Part shown: piece by piece, positions 1 through 9,915 of the stretch
How the letters are laid out: the number at the start of each line of letters is the position of its first letter
How positions within the stretch are numbered: position 1 is the stretch's first letter
Assembly (NCBI GenBank): GCA_008729055.1
Contig: SDUX01000006.1
Location: forward strand, 2,654,842-2,718,841
Length of the DNA: 64,000 nt
Reading direction: 5' to 3'
From: Pyropia haitanensis
Taxonomy: Eukaryota > Rhodophyta > Bangiophyceae > Bangiales > Bangiaceae
Notes under the pieces: generated by a model
What the model was told of the DNA's origin: nothing
Database searches by the model: none
The model's input: the letters and a program-made list of their open reading frames with translations, nothing else
Position numbers and translations under genes: made by a program

Positions 1-567
1 CGCCACGTGCCTGTTGTGGTTGTCACGCGAGTGCTACCCGCCGACCATTCGCCCCACTTCGCGGAGCCCGATGGGGGCCCCGAAGCGCCTGCGATCGTGC
101 TGCGGTCGTCACCGATCGTGCACGGTCAGATTCAGATTGCAAAAAATTGCCATGCGGCGACGATCGGACACGTGGTCGAGGCCCAACCAGCCCGCGAGAA
201 TGGGGAATGGGGATGGGGATGGCCCATTTCCGACCAGATTGGGGTGTCCCCATTCCCATTCCCCAACGGGGCCCCAAACATGCCCGAAACCCGGGAGGAC
301 TTACATGAATTGGGTTTCGTCGAATCCGATCCGAGAACGTGGAGATCCTTCCGTCGACGTCACTATGTGACCGCCCGCAATCTTGAAACCAGCCAGAACA
401 GAGATTTGATGCCGTTTTAAGCCGATTCGCGGTCCAATTACGTGCCACGTTTGCTTATTCCCGATGGGGTTGACGTGGTTGGGTGTGCTCTCATGTCGGA
501 CAAACAGAACGGAATGAAGGGCTCTCTGGTCGGGTGTACCCAGTAGTTCCTGGAAGGCCTGCTCACA
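1..567. other. Left flank of retrotransposon 1, no gene seen
   Basis: I see no convincing coding region here. The only clear structure is an imperfect 18-bp inverted repeat (201-218 against 248-265, one mismatch, about 29-base loop) built from G-rich and C-rich runs. It could fold as a hairpin in either strand. Confidence 0.5.
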
Positions 568-1115
568 TGTCACTTCTTTACCGACCTCCTCGGAATGCCC
601 GGCATCTGGGCTATCCGACCGGTGGCGGATTTAGCAGCGGACGGCGGGTGCGCGCTAAGTGGTCTACTTGTCCCAGCGCGCGCACCCCACCACCCCCCCC
701 TCATCCCCACCCCCCACCACCCCCGTTGGCTACCCTGGGGGGGGCGGCGGCTGACTTGGCGGCCACCTGGCGGGGGGACCGCCACTTGGCACTGCCGCGG
801 CGGGGCCACGGCTTAGTGGTGCGGGCTCCGGGCCGCGGGCGGACCGTGTCTTCGCCGCGAGCGCCGCGGTGACTTGGCAAGCGGGCGCCGCTGGCGCACG
901 CGGGCCAAGCCGGGGGCGGGCCACTGGACGGGGGAAGGGGGGAGGGGAGAGGGGAGGAGGGGGGGGAGCACGGCGGTGGTGCGGTGGTCTGTCCCGGCTG
1001 TCTGTGGTGCCTGCTGGGCGGCGCGGCGGCGACGCACGGCGGCTACTTGAGGGGGGCCCTGGCCGGCATCCCCTCACTCGCCACCGGTCGGCAGCGTCCC
1101 TCGCTCCGCGCCGCG
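568..1115 (+). repeat. Split direct repeat A1 of retrotransposon 1
   Basis: 548-bp left terminal repeat, matched by 5331-5878 at a constant offset of 4763. It is highly G/C-run-rich and probably holds the promoter of the element, since the first ATG of the Gag-like ORF follows 84 bp after its end. One difference was seen: a G in A1 where A2 has a C, inside the GGCGGCCACCTGG segment near 775. Confidence 0.93.
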
Positions 1116-1198
1116 GGTACGCGACGCGGGCTTGGTTCTCCCCGGCCCTGTGCCGGTGGTCTACGTGGGATTGTGCGTTTTTATACGTGCAAAGGAGC

Positions 1199-2234
1199 AT
1201 GGAAGAGGCGTTCAACGAGGCCCAGCAAGGCGTCTTGATCGGCCTCCAGACTCAGCTGGCGCAGCTTGTGGCCTCGGTCGCGGCGCTTAATGCGCCGCAG
1301 CAGCAGGCTCGCGGGGGGAGAGCACCCCCCTGTGGGAGATCCCTCGGCCGGCGACGGACAAGACGGCGGCGGCGGCGACGGCGGCATCGAGGCGGCGGTC
1401 GGGGGCGGTGGCGGCAGTACCGGCGGCAATGGGGACGACGAGGGCGGCGGCAAGGGCGCCAACTCGGAGGGTAACGTGGGCGGAGCCGAGGTCGAGTCCG
1501 TCGACTCCCTCCTGCTCAACATCGAGTCCGAGGACGGCGACGGGCCAGCGCGCCCCCTCCCAGGGGAGGCCACAGGCCACCCCGACGGGTTTGACCGCCC
1601 GCGGCTGCCAGGGCCCAAGGACTTCTTCAACAACTTTGGGGCCCCCAAGCGCGTCCGCCGCGCCGACGGCCTCCCAGTTCCTTTCCGACCCACGGATCCC
1701 GAGCACCTCGAGGCCTTCCCGCCCAATGACCCCGACCACGACGAGGCCAATTCGGTCTACCTGGCCTGCACCTGGGCCGAGGCCATCGCCAACGCCGCGC
1801 TCGCGCTCTACCACGAGCGGGACACCGTCTCCAAGGCAGAAGTGGACCAGCGCCTCACCTGGATGGCGGTGGCCACCCGCCTCCACTACCGCATATGCGC
1901 CGCCCGCTACGACTACCTCCAGGCAGCCAAGGATGAGCCCGGGCTCGCGGAGCTCTACCGCGCCACCGACGCGGTGCCCCGCAACTGCGGGCGCGGGCCG
2001 GGCTTCCGGCGGTTCCTTGAGGCCGTCGCTGTCGATGAGTCCCGCGCCTTCTCCAAGAAGGCAGCCGAGCGTCACGCCAACGATGCTTCGCGGCGCCGGC
2101 GCCGCGGCAAGCCCAACAACCCCGGGCCCGGCACCGCGCCGGGAAACCCCAAGCCTAACGCGGGCACCCCGGGTGGCGCGGTCAAGAACCCGGTCAAGCC
2201 AGCCAAGCAGCCAGTCAAGCCGGGGGCCGGCTAG
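1199..2234 (+). CDS. Gag-like ORF1 of retrotransposon 1, frame change near 1310
   Basis: Nucleocapsid-like protein expected to package the element RNA. The first ATG (1199) opens a helix-like stretch (MEEAFNEAQQGVLIG...) that stays in frame only to 1474. The remainder, from about 1310 to the stop at 2234, lies one base over and has no ATG near its beginning. The second frame carries the conserved part: a Gly/Asp-rich linker, then the segment starting GFDRPRLPGPKDFF, then a helical domain with YLACTWAEAIANAAL and LHYRICAARYDYLQAA, and a basic C-terminus (RRRRRGKPNN). The same order occurs in ORF1 of the second element in this window. The switch falls at a G6 run and a C6 run, so a one-base homopolymer change, a sequencing error or programmed shifting are all possible. 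No CCHC zinc knuckle is seen. Confidence 0.65.
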
Positions 2235-2257
2235 CGCGCGTGGTGGGCGCCGGGGGG

Positions 2258-4243
2258 ATGGCCTCCCCCGGCAGCAGCCCTCTACCTACCGGCCCGACTG
2301 GGGAGAGGAGGCCCCCCCTTCCCCAGCCGTACGTGTCGGCCCGCCGCGCCGTCAAGGCGTGGCGGGCCCTGGGGGCCTCACGATGGGTGATCCGTACTTT
2401 GTGCGAAGGAGCCCAGATACCGTGGCGCAGCGCACCCTCTCGCCACCGGGCGCGCCCGTTCGCGCTGGCGGACAAGGACGTGGACTTCGCGCGCGAGGAG
2501 ATCGAGAAGAACCTGGCAAGCGGGTTCTGGAAGGAGCTGCACGGCGCCGAGATCGACGAGGCGGTGGTGATCATGAACGGGTTCGTCACGTGGTCGGCGG
2601 GCAAGCAACGGTTTGTCCTGGACTGCCGCCACACCAACGGCTTCATCGAGGACCGGGCCTTCAAGTACGAGGGCCTGTTAGACCTGGCTCCCCAGTTGGT
2701 GCCAGGCGACCACCTCATCAGCTGGGACATCCGCAAGGCCTACCATCATATCCTCCTGGCCGAGAAGGACCGCCCGTACTTTTGTTTCCAGTGCATGGGG
2801 CGGGTTTTCATGAGCCTGACCATGCCCTTTGGCCTCAAGACGGCACCGTTCATCTGGACGAAGGTGTGCAGGCCGGTGGTGCAGCGGCTGCGGGCGATGG
2901 ACTTCCGCGTCATCGCGTACGTCGACGACTTTGGGGGGGGGCCCCCGACGAGGCACCCCAGCCAGGCGGCGACCAAGGCGGAGGCAGCGGCGGGCAGCCG
3001 CAAGGTGCGGGACCTGTTTTACCGCCTGGGCCTGCACGTCCACCCGGACAAAGGGGTGGCGGCGGGGACGACCTGCTTGCCCCTGCTGGGCTTCCACCTG
3101 GACACGGTGCGCCGCTTGATTGTGGTGTCGCCCGACCGCGTGCGCAAGGTCATGGGTATGGCCGCGAGACTCGCCCGTCACGCGGCCAAGCACAAGCGGT
3201 GGGTCCCATTCGCCACGCTGCGGTCGTTTGCGGGCACCGCTGTGTCCACCACGCTGGCCGTGCCAGCCGCTCGCTTCCGCCTGCGTTCTGTGTACACGGC
3301 GTTGGCAGAGCACACGGTGGGGCCGCGCACGCGCCTAGGCAAGCGCGCGCTACTCGACATCAAGTGGTGGGCGGCACTCACTACCAACGCCAGCAACGGA
3401 CGCGCTCTCTGGCCCCCGGCGCCGCACGCCACGATGCACACCGACGCAAGCAACACCGGCTGGGGCGCCACGTGGAACCAGTTGGTCCCGGCTCGCGGCT
3501 ACCACACGGCGGCGCGGAAGCACATGCACATCAACCTCTTGGAGCTTGGTGCGGTTCGGCTGGGCCTTTTGTCGTTTGTCGACTTCCTGAAGCGCCCAGA
3601 GACGGTGCTACGCCTCGTCACCGACTCGCAGGTGGTAATGCACGTGGTCAACAGCGGGTCGTCCCGGTCCAAGGCCGTCATGGCCGAGCTACGACGCCTG
3701 CGCGAGGTATGCGAGGCGCACGGCGTCACGATCCGGGCAGAGTACCTGCCGAGCGCCCTGAACCTATGGGCCGACGCGCTGTCCCGCAGCAACGACAGCA
3801 CGGACTGGTCGTTGCGCCAGGCCACCTTTCTGGAGCTGGACGCCGAGTTCGGCCCGCACACGGTAGACCTATGCGCGACGCCCGAGAACGCGAAGTGCGG
3901 GCGGTTCTACACCAAGCTGGCGGCCCCGGGCAGCGGCGGCGTCGACGCCCTGCGCCAGGACTGGGCGGGCGAGAATGGGTGGTGCAATCCGCCTTTCAAC
4001 CTGGTGGGGCCGGTCGTCACCAAGATCATCCAGACGGGAGCGGCAGTCACCTTGGTGGCCCCGCGATGGGAGGCTCAGCCATGGTGGGGTCTCGCCCTGC
4101 GCCACTGCGACACCATGCGGGAGCTGGCCCCCGCGGACGGCGTCTTCACCCACGGCAGCTACGCCAACCCGGCCGCGCCCCTCAAGTGGCGGGTGGTGGT
4201 GTTCCGATTCAACGGGCGCGCCGCCACCCCGTCCCCCGCTTAG
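2258..4243 (+). CDS. Reverse transcriptase-RNase H-methyltransferase polyprotein of retrotransposon 1
   Basis: 661-aa ORF2 that would copy the element RNA. The reverse transcriptase lies at about residues 70-300, with WDIRKAYHH (catalytic Asp), MPFGLKTAPFIWTK and the active-site YVDDF. RNase H follows with HTDASNTGWGATW, an LLELGAV glutamate, a VTDSQVV aspartate and the LWADALSR aspartate. The last 130 residues form an N6-adenine methyltransferase-like domain (VDLCATPENAKCGRFY, then the catalytic-type motif NPPF), which is typical of DIRS1- and PAT-like elements. The start chosen is the first ATG, 24 bases after the Gag stop, and an upstream GTG at 2240 is also open. ORF1, ORF2 and the recombinase ORF lie in successive -1 frames, so readthrough by frameshifting is possible. 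The frame looks intact. Confidence 0.93.
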   Translation: MASPGSSPLPTGPTGERRPPLPQPYVSARRAVKAWRALGASRWVIRTLCEGAQIPWRSAPSRHRARPFALADKDVDFAREEIEKNLASGFWKELHGAEIDEAVVIMNGFVTWSAGKQRFVLDCRHTNGFIEDRAFKYEGLLDLAPQLVPGDHLISWDIRKAYHHILLAEKDRPYFCFQCMGRVFMSLTMPFGLKTAPFIWTKVCRPVVQRLRAMDFRVIAYVDDFGGGPPTRHPSQAATKAEAAAGSRKVRDLFYRLGLHVHPDKGVAAGTTCLPLLGFHLDTVRRLIVVSPDRVRKVMGMAARLARHAAKHKRWVPFATLRSFAGTAVSTTLAVPAARFRLRSVYTALAEHTVGPRTRLGKRALLDIKWWAALTTNASNGRALWPPAPHATMHTDASNTGWGATWNQLVPARGYHTAARKHMHINLLELGAVRLGLLSFVDFLKRPETVLRLVTDSQVVMHVVNSGSSRSKAVMAELRRLREVCEAHGVTIRAEYLPSALNLWADALSRSNDSTDWSLRQATFLELDAEFGPHTVDLCATPENAKCGRFYTKLAAPGSGGVDALRQDWAGENGWCNPPFNLVGPVVTKIIQTGAAVTLVAPRWEAQPWWGLALRHCDTMRELAPADGVFTHGSYANPAAPLKWRVVVFRFNGRAATPSPA

Positions 4244-4278
4244 TCCGCTGGCACTCACTGGTGGACGGCCTGCGGGCG

Positions 4279-5289
4279 ATGCGCTTTGGGCATGGCGAGG
4301 GCGCCGTGGAGGCCCGGCAGCTGCTGGCTGCCAAGTACCAATCGTCGACGATGCAACGGTATGTCAACGCGTGGGAGGCGTTTGAGCGCTTCTGCTTGCG
4401 CAACGGGCTGCGGGCGCTGCCCGCTGAGCCCTCCACCATCGTACGGTACATGGGCTCGTACTTGGCGGCGGGCACCGTCCAGCCCGACACGCTGTACGGG
4501 TACCTGGCCGCCGTCAAAGCGGTGCACCGGGTGGCCGGCCACCCTTCGCCCACGGACGACGCCGACGTGGCCGACGCGCGCGTGGGCTTCCGCCGGCTGC
4601 ATGTCCAGGTGGCGGGCGCCCTGCCCGAGCAGCGCGGGCCGCTGCCACCCGAGGTGGTGCTCGACTTTGCCCACCTCGGGTTGAGCACCACTGACGCCAC
4701 CATCCAGCGCGAGTGTGCTGGCGTGGTTCTGGGGTACCTGATGTGCAACCGGCCTGGCGCCGCGGCTAACTTACGGGCCCGTGACCTGCACTTGACCGGG
4801 GCCGGTTTCCGCGTGCAGATCCCCGTCTACAAGATGGGGGTGCTGAAGAGAGGCGAGCGTGTCGCCTTCCTGATCCCCACCGACCCGGCGGGCTGGGAGG
4901 TGGACGCCCCTTTGCGCTTGGTGCGGCGGGTCTGGGCCCGCCACATGCGCGCGGGCTACCCGGCGGCGGCGCACCTGTTTGCCGCCCCGGGTTTGCAGGC
5001 GTTCAACTCCCTGCCAACTCGCGTCGTGACGACGTGGCTGCGCCGGCTGTTGGCGCGGACGCGTCACCAGCCACCGCTTGGCACTAAGTGGACCGGCCAC
5101 TCGGTGCGGTCGGGTGCCGCTAGCGCGGCGCATGCGGTCGGCTTGCGCGTCGGCCTGATTGTGCAGCTGATGGGCCTGTCGTCGGCCGAGACGGCCTTCA
5201 AGCACTATATCAACGCCCAACTCCCTGACTCCCCGGCGGCCCGGGCTTTGTTTGCTCGGTACTTCCCGCGGGCGGAGCACGCGTGCTGA
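4279..5289 (+). CDS. Tyrosine recombinase (integrase) of retrotransposon 1
   Basis: 336-aa YR that would integrate a circular DNA form of the element, replacing the DDE integrase of LTR elements. The N-terminal SAM-like core-binding region runs from YQSSTMQRYVNAWEAF to about residue 90. The catalytic domain holds the box-I arginine (LMCNRPGAAANLRARDL), the box-II H-x-x-R as TGHSVRSG, and the C-terminal nucleophile in FKHYIN (Tyr). It sits in the -1 frame relative to the RT ORF and starts 35 bases after its stop. The frame is open further upstream, so a longer or fused product is possible. The product is complete and the C-terminus lies 19 bp before repeat B1. Confidence 0.92.
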   Translation: MRFGHGEGAVEARQLLAAKYQSSTMQRYVNAWEAFERFCLRNGLRALPAEPSTIVRYMGSYLAAGTVQPDTLYGYLAAVKAVHRVAGHPSPTDDADVADARVGFRRLHVQVAGALPEQRGPLPPEVVLDFAHLGLSTTDATIQRECAGVVLGYLMCNRPGAAANLRARDLHLTGAGFRVQIPVYKMGVLKRGERVAFLIPTDPAGWEVDAPLRLVRRVWARHMRAGYPAAAHLFAAPGLQAFNSLPTRVVTTWLRRLLARTRHQPPLGTKWTGHSVRSGAASAAHAVGLRVGLIVQLMGLSSAETAFKHYINAQLPDSPAARALFARYFPRAEHAC

Positions 5290-5308
5290 CCGGCATCTCC
5301 CCTCCGTT

Positions 5309-5332
5309 GGCATCTCCGACCCTCTCCAGCTG
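5309..5332 (+). repeat. Split direct repeat B1 of retrotransposon 1
   Basis: 24-bp sequence starting GGCATCTCCGACCC and ending CCAGCTG. It is identical to 6076-6099 and joins directly to A2, sharing its final TG. In elements of this order B1-A2 is the junction that would arise by recombination of the ends. Confidence 0.88.
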
Positions 5333-5878
5333 TCACTTCTTTACCGACCTCCTCGGAATGCCCGGCATCTGGGCTATCCGACCGGTGGCGGATTTAGCAG
5401 CGGACGGCGGGTGCGCGCTAAGTGGTCTACTTGTCCCAGCGCGCGCACCCCACCACCCCCCCCTCATCCCCACCCCCCACCACCCCCGTTGGCTACCCTG
5501 GGGGGGGCGGCGGCTGACTTGGCGGCCACCTGGCCGGGGGACCGCCACTTGGCACTGCCGCGGCGGGGCCACGGCTTAGTGGTGCGGGCTCCGGGCCGCG
5601 GGCGGACCGTGTCTTCGCCGCGAGCGCCGCGGTGACTTGGCAAGCGGGCGCCGCTGGCGCACGCGGGCCAAGCCGGGGGCGGGCCACTGGACGGGGGAAG
5701 GGGGGAGGGGAGAGGGGAGGAGGGGGGGGAGCACGGCGGTGGTGCGGTGGTCTGTCCCGGCTGTCTGTGGTGCCTGCTGGGCGGCGCGGCGGCGACGCAC
5801 GGCGGCTACTTGAGGGGGGCCCTGGCCGGCATCCCCTCACTCGCCACCGGTCGGCAGCGTCCCTCGCTCCGCGCCGCG
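5331..5878 (+). repeat. Split direct repeat A2 of retrotransposon 1
   Basis: Internal copy of A1 (568-1115), with equal length and near-identical sequence, placed immediately after B1. Confidence 0.93.
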
Positions 5879-6075
5879 CCCCAGTCCTCCCCGGCGGCCT
5901 CTGCTTCGGCTCTGGCCGCCGCTTCCGGGTCGGGCGCCCCTTGTTCCGTTCGTCAGGGTGCTTGTGCGTCCTGTTTTGTTTGATATCTCTCTGGTTACGC
6001 GGACCGAGGCCTATAGCCCCGGATCGCTATGTTTTCCTGCGTTAGTTTTCATGCTCTTAGTAAAACCCACTCAAA

Positions 6076-6099
6076 GGCATCTCCGACCCTCTCCAGCTG
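6076..6099 (+). repeat. Split direct repeat B2, right end of retrotransposon 1
   Basis: Exact 24-bp match to B1 that marks the right end of the element. It follows about 197 bp of unique sequence (5879-6075). Confidence 0.85.
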
Positions 6100-8068
6100 G
6101 CGACGCAATGTCGCGAAACCGTGCATCATTCCGGGTCAAATGTGACCGACTTACGCACGCGTTGCACGTTCCTCGGCTGGGCCGCGTGCGGAACCCGTGC
6201 ATCGCCTGCACGACTCCAGAATAACTTGTGCATCGGCGGCACGAGTTACAGGCGTCCGCGTGCACTGCGATTTGTCGTTCGGCGGGGAACGACGTGCACG
6301 CCCTCCGGTGATATGGTCGAGGTCCATCACGAGCTCTAGTACGCCCTCCTTGTATGGGTGGAAAAAAAGTGCACCGGAGCCCGTGCACGGACGACTGAGC
6401 GGCGCTATAGGGCAGGTGTGGGAAAAATCGGCCTCTGCGATACCGTAGAGGGGGGTTTGCACGCCGCTGCACGCCCGCGCACGCCCGATTCCGGCCAAAT
6501 TTTGTTCTCCAGGGGTCCACGGGTTTGGTAGCACTGCGCCGCGAGGGGCGTCCAACCGCGGCGGGGACGGCGGCGCCCCCGCCGCGCCGCCCGCGCGCAG
6601 CGCTCCACGGTTGTGCTTTGGGCAGCGCCGGCGTCGACGGGGACGCCCGTGGCCGAGTCTGTCCAGCGTGCGCGGCTTCCCTTCAGGTCTTGGGCGTCTG
6701 GTCTCCCGCGGCATCCACACGCACTTTCCCAGGACGGACCGAGCCACCCATCATCCAACTCTTTGGTAATTGAATCAAATTCACGCACATGCTGGCTGGC
6801 GCACGACAGACGCGTGGCAGATCATCATCCATTTCTTGGGGGAATGGTCGTCGACGCGCTGGCGCGCGCCACCGGCGCCGCGTGGCAGCGCGGGCGCCGC
6901 GCCAACACCCTCCTCCCCCCCCCCCCCCGCGCCCGCACACGCGGATCGGCCGGCCGCCCCGTTTGACATTTTGAAATTTGCCGCGGCGGGCGCCCCCCCC
7001 ACCGCGGGCCAACGACCGGACCCGCCGGCACGGGCGCCGCCGCGGCGGCTCCCGCCACCGCCGCGGCCACACCCATCCACCCACCCCCCCACCCCCCCCT
7101 CCCCGCCGCCGCCCACCAGCGACAGCCCGTCCGCCGCAGCATTGGCCACCCCGCCACGCGGCGGTTTCCCCCCCCCCCCCCCCCCCCCCTCACCCCCCCG
7201 TGCCCCACACCCCCCCACCACAGTGGGCAGGGGCGGTTTCTTTTCGTGTGCGTCCCGGCAGTGGCGGTTGCCATCCCGGCGGTTTTTCTGCTTCCGTCGT
7301 TTCTTCTTCCGCTGGCGCTCCCCCCCCCCCCCACCCACCCCCCCCCCCCCCCCGCCCGCCCGCGCCGCGGCGCGCCACGCCGACGCGCCGCCACCCCGCG
7401 TCGTCCCCCCCCCCCCCCCCCTTGGCGCGGCCACCCGCCCGCCCCACCGCCCGCGTGGCCGCGCCCCCCCCCCGCGCCGCCGCCACCGTCACGCCGCCGC
7501 CGCCGCGGCCGCCCCGCCCCGCGCCGCCGCCCGCGCGCGCGCGGCGCGCCAAGAGGCGGGGCCGCCGCGGCCGTCCCACCGCGGGTGGGGGCGACGCGGC
7601 CGTTGCGGCGGCGGCGGGCCGCCGCCGCACCCGCCACGAGGATCCCCGCGGGCGCCGCGGCGGGCGGGCGTTGGCAACGGCGCCCGCCGGCGGGGTTAGC
7701 GGCACCTGCCGCCGCCGCCGCCGCGCGTGGCCGCCGCGCGTTGCGTCGCTGCCGCCGCGCGTGCCGCCCCCGCTACACCCCCCCAAACCTCTCTTCCCCG
7801 CCCGCGTCGTCCGCTCCGCACTCCCCCCCTTCCCTCCCCCCCACCTCCTGCTGGCCATCTTGCCCCGTGTCGACAACCCCCCCCCCCTCCCCCCCCGTCT
7901 CCTTCCCCCGGCACCACCCACCACCATCGCCTTGCCGCCGCGTCACCCACCACCCCCCCCCACCACCCCTTGCCCCTCTGCTGTGCGGTGGTCATCCCCC
8001 CCTCCTTCCTCCCCCCTCCCCCTCCCCCCCCCCCCCCCCCCTTCCCCCCGACGCGCCCGGCACGGCCC
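6100..8068. other. Intergenic, low complexity
   Basis: 6100-6500 is moderately GC-rich with many TGCA-containing hexamers and no clear ORF. From about 6900 the sequence is dominated by C-runs and CCG/CCA repeats, and it only encodes Pro/Arg or Gly tracts in every frame. I see no gene. The last part is presumably the promoter and 5' UTR of the RhoGAP-like gene. Confidence 0.5.
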
Positions 8069-8802
8069 ATGGCCTCGGCGGGCACGATGAGCATGGCGCC
8101 CGTCGGCCTGGGCGCCCCCGCCGGCGGCGGCGGCACCACCGGCGGCGCCCCCCCCCCCCCGCCGCCACGCCCGCCACCGACGCCACCCCCGCCATTGGCG
8201 CCGGCTTCATCGCCCGCCCCGAAGCGATGAACGTGTTTATCCAGATGCAGCCCGAGGCGTCGGCGGCGTTGAACCGGAACCTGGCCGCCGCGGCGGCACG
8301 CGCGCGGGGGGGGGTGGGGGGGGGGGGGGGAGCGCCGGAGGGGGGGGGAGGGGGGGGGGGGGAAGCCGCACGCGCCCGCTCGTCAAGGTACGTTGGGGAG
8401 GTGCTTCCGGGGGGGGGGGGGGGGAGGGGGGGGACGCGTCTGAAGAGTTGGGGGGGAAGCGGTGCGCCCCGGTGGCCCACGCCGCGCGCGGTTGCCGCGG
8501 GCGTTGGGCGGGGGAGCGGGGGGGCGGGGGGGGGGTTGGAGGGGAGGGTTGCGCCCGCGGGGAGGCCGCCGACGCGCCGCCGTTGCCACCGCGGTGTGGA
8601 CGCGGCGCCACCGTTTTGGCGAGACTGCTGACGCGCGTCGGGCTTTGGGGGTGACCCTTCATGGCGGCTGCGTGGGCGCCCCTGGTGGTGTGCGTGTGGC
8701 GTGCCGGCGTGGCGACGGTCGCCCGCGCCGCGCCGCCCCGCTGTGGTCGTGGTGCCCGCTTGGTGTGCGTACAGGACGGGCAGAGGGTGGCCGCATGGCG
8801 CG

Positions 8803-8836
<34 letters not shown>

Positions 8837-8973
8837 AGCAGCGGCGGCGGCTGCTTGTGTTTTTCCGCGCCCAAAGGCGACGCGGGGGACCTCCCGCCCC
8901 TGCGCTCGCCCTCCACCCCCCCCCACCCCCCCCCAACACCACCACCACCCTTCCCACCACCACCACCACCTCC

Positions 8974-9019
<46 letters not shown>

Positions 9020-9915
9020 ACCCGCCGCGGGTGCCGTGGACGCCCGACATGGAGTGGCAAATCGTGGCGTGCGTGGAGCTGCTGCAGCGGGCGGGGCTGG
9101 ACGAGCCCAACCTCTTTGCCGTCTCGGCCGTCGACGCGCACGTGCGGCGGCTGCGGGTGCGCCGCGGCGCGCCGCTGCCGCCGTCGACCGACCCGCACGT
9201 CGCGACGGGGGCGATCAAGGCGCATATTCGGGCGGCCGAGACGCCGCTCGTGCCGCCGCCGGCGCTGCAGGCGTACATTGCGGCGGCGGCGGCGGCGGCG
9301 GCGGGGGGGGGGGGGGGGGTGGTGGTGGGGGGGGGTTGGTGGTGGTGGGGGGGGGGGGGGGTGCCTGGTGGGGGGGGGGGGTGGAGGCAAGTGGAAGTGG
9401 AGGTGGGCGTGGGGGGGGGGGGGGGGTGGGGGTGGGCGTGGAAGTGGAGGTTGGGGGGGGGGGGTGGTGCCCCGCTGACGCCGGGGGGGGTGGGCGGCTC
9501 CCCCCCGCGGGCATCGTCGGCAGCCACGGCGGCGGCGGCGGCGGCCGCCGCCACGTCGGCGGCGGCCGGCGCGCCCGTCGCGGCGGCGGCGGGCGGCTGG
9601 CGGGGCAGCCACCTCGCCCGCACGCTCGGCACGATCGAGGCGACCGCCGGCGGCACCCGCGCGGGCGTCTTTGCGCGGCTGATGCGGCTGCTCGGCCGCA
9701 TCACGGCGCGGGTGGAGGTGTCGCGCATGAACGCGCACTGCCTCGCAAAGTGCATCGCGCCGTCGCTGCTGCACTGGGACGCGGTGAGTACGTTCTCGTT
9801 GCTGACGCTCGGCAAGATCACCGCGTACGTGATGGCCATGGTCGAGGAGGCCCGCCTGTACGATGAGCTGCTCGGCGTCTACTGTGAGGAGCACCCGGTG
9901 CTGGTGGACGAGTAG
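8069..9915 (+). CDS. RhoGAP-domain protein, catalytically degenerate; at least two exons
   Basis: The first exon starts at ATG 8069 (MASAGTMSMAPVGLGAP). It continues as FIARPEAMNVFIQMQPEASA and ends at a GTACGT donor after 8387. A frame change inside the exon coincides with a 14-C run near 8150. The second exon begins somewhere between about 8775 (a CAG whose phase fits) and 9030. It carries Ala and Pro runs, then a RhoGAP-like domain from PRVPWTPDMEWQIV to the C-terminus. Helix signatures include AIKAHIRAAETPLVPP (matching the K...R of ILKTFLRELPEPL) and RMNAHCLAKCIAPSLL. RhoGAPs speed GTP hydrolysis by Rho proteins. Here the arginine-finger position reads LFAVSA instead of IFRxSG, and the invariant Asn of NKM reads SRM, so GAP activity is doubtful. 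Poly-Gly of about 70 residues interrupts the domain. The neighbour downstream is a Rho GTPase. The stop at 9915 is firm and the exon 2 start is not. Confidence 0.68.

Larger units (their letters stand above)
568..6099 (+). mobile_element. PAT/Ngaro-type tyrosine-recombinase retrotransposon 1 with split direct repeats
   Basis: This is a complete DIRS-order element of about 5.5 kb. It is bounded by split direct repeats: A1 (568-1115), B1 (5309-5332), A2 (5331-5878) and B2 (6076-6099). A1 and A2 are both 548 bp and I see only one substitution between them, so insertion or homogenisation is recent. Between A1 and B1 lie three ORFs in order: Gag-like, RT-RNase H-methyltransferase, and tyrosine recombinase. 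The methyltransferase domain together with split direct repeats is the combination known from PAT-like elements (Panagrellus PAT, Volvox Kangaroo), while Ngaro elements lack the methyltransferase. No target-site duplication is visible, as expected for YR integration. About 197 bp of unique sequence separates A2 from B2. Confidence 0.93.

Noticed and set aside
1408..4240. 1293-codon open frame overlapping the RT ORF of element 1
   Set aside because: Only the last 336 codons (tyrosine recombinase) look like protein. The earlier part is a GC-driven shadow of the RT frame.
6770..8060. Long Pro/Arg-rich open frames on both strands
   Set aside because: They exist in all frames because the DNA is C-runs and CCG/CCA repeats lacking stop codons. 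There is no motif, no frame preference and no ATG context.
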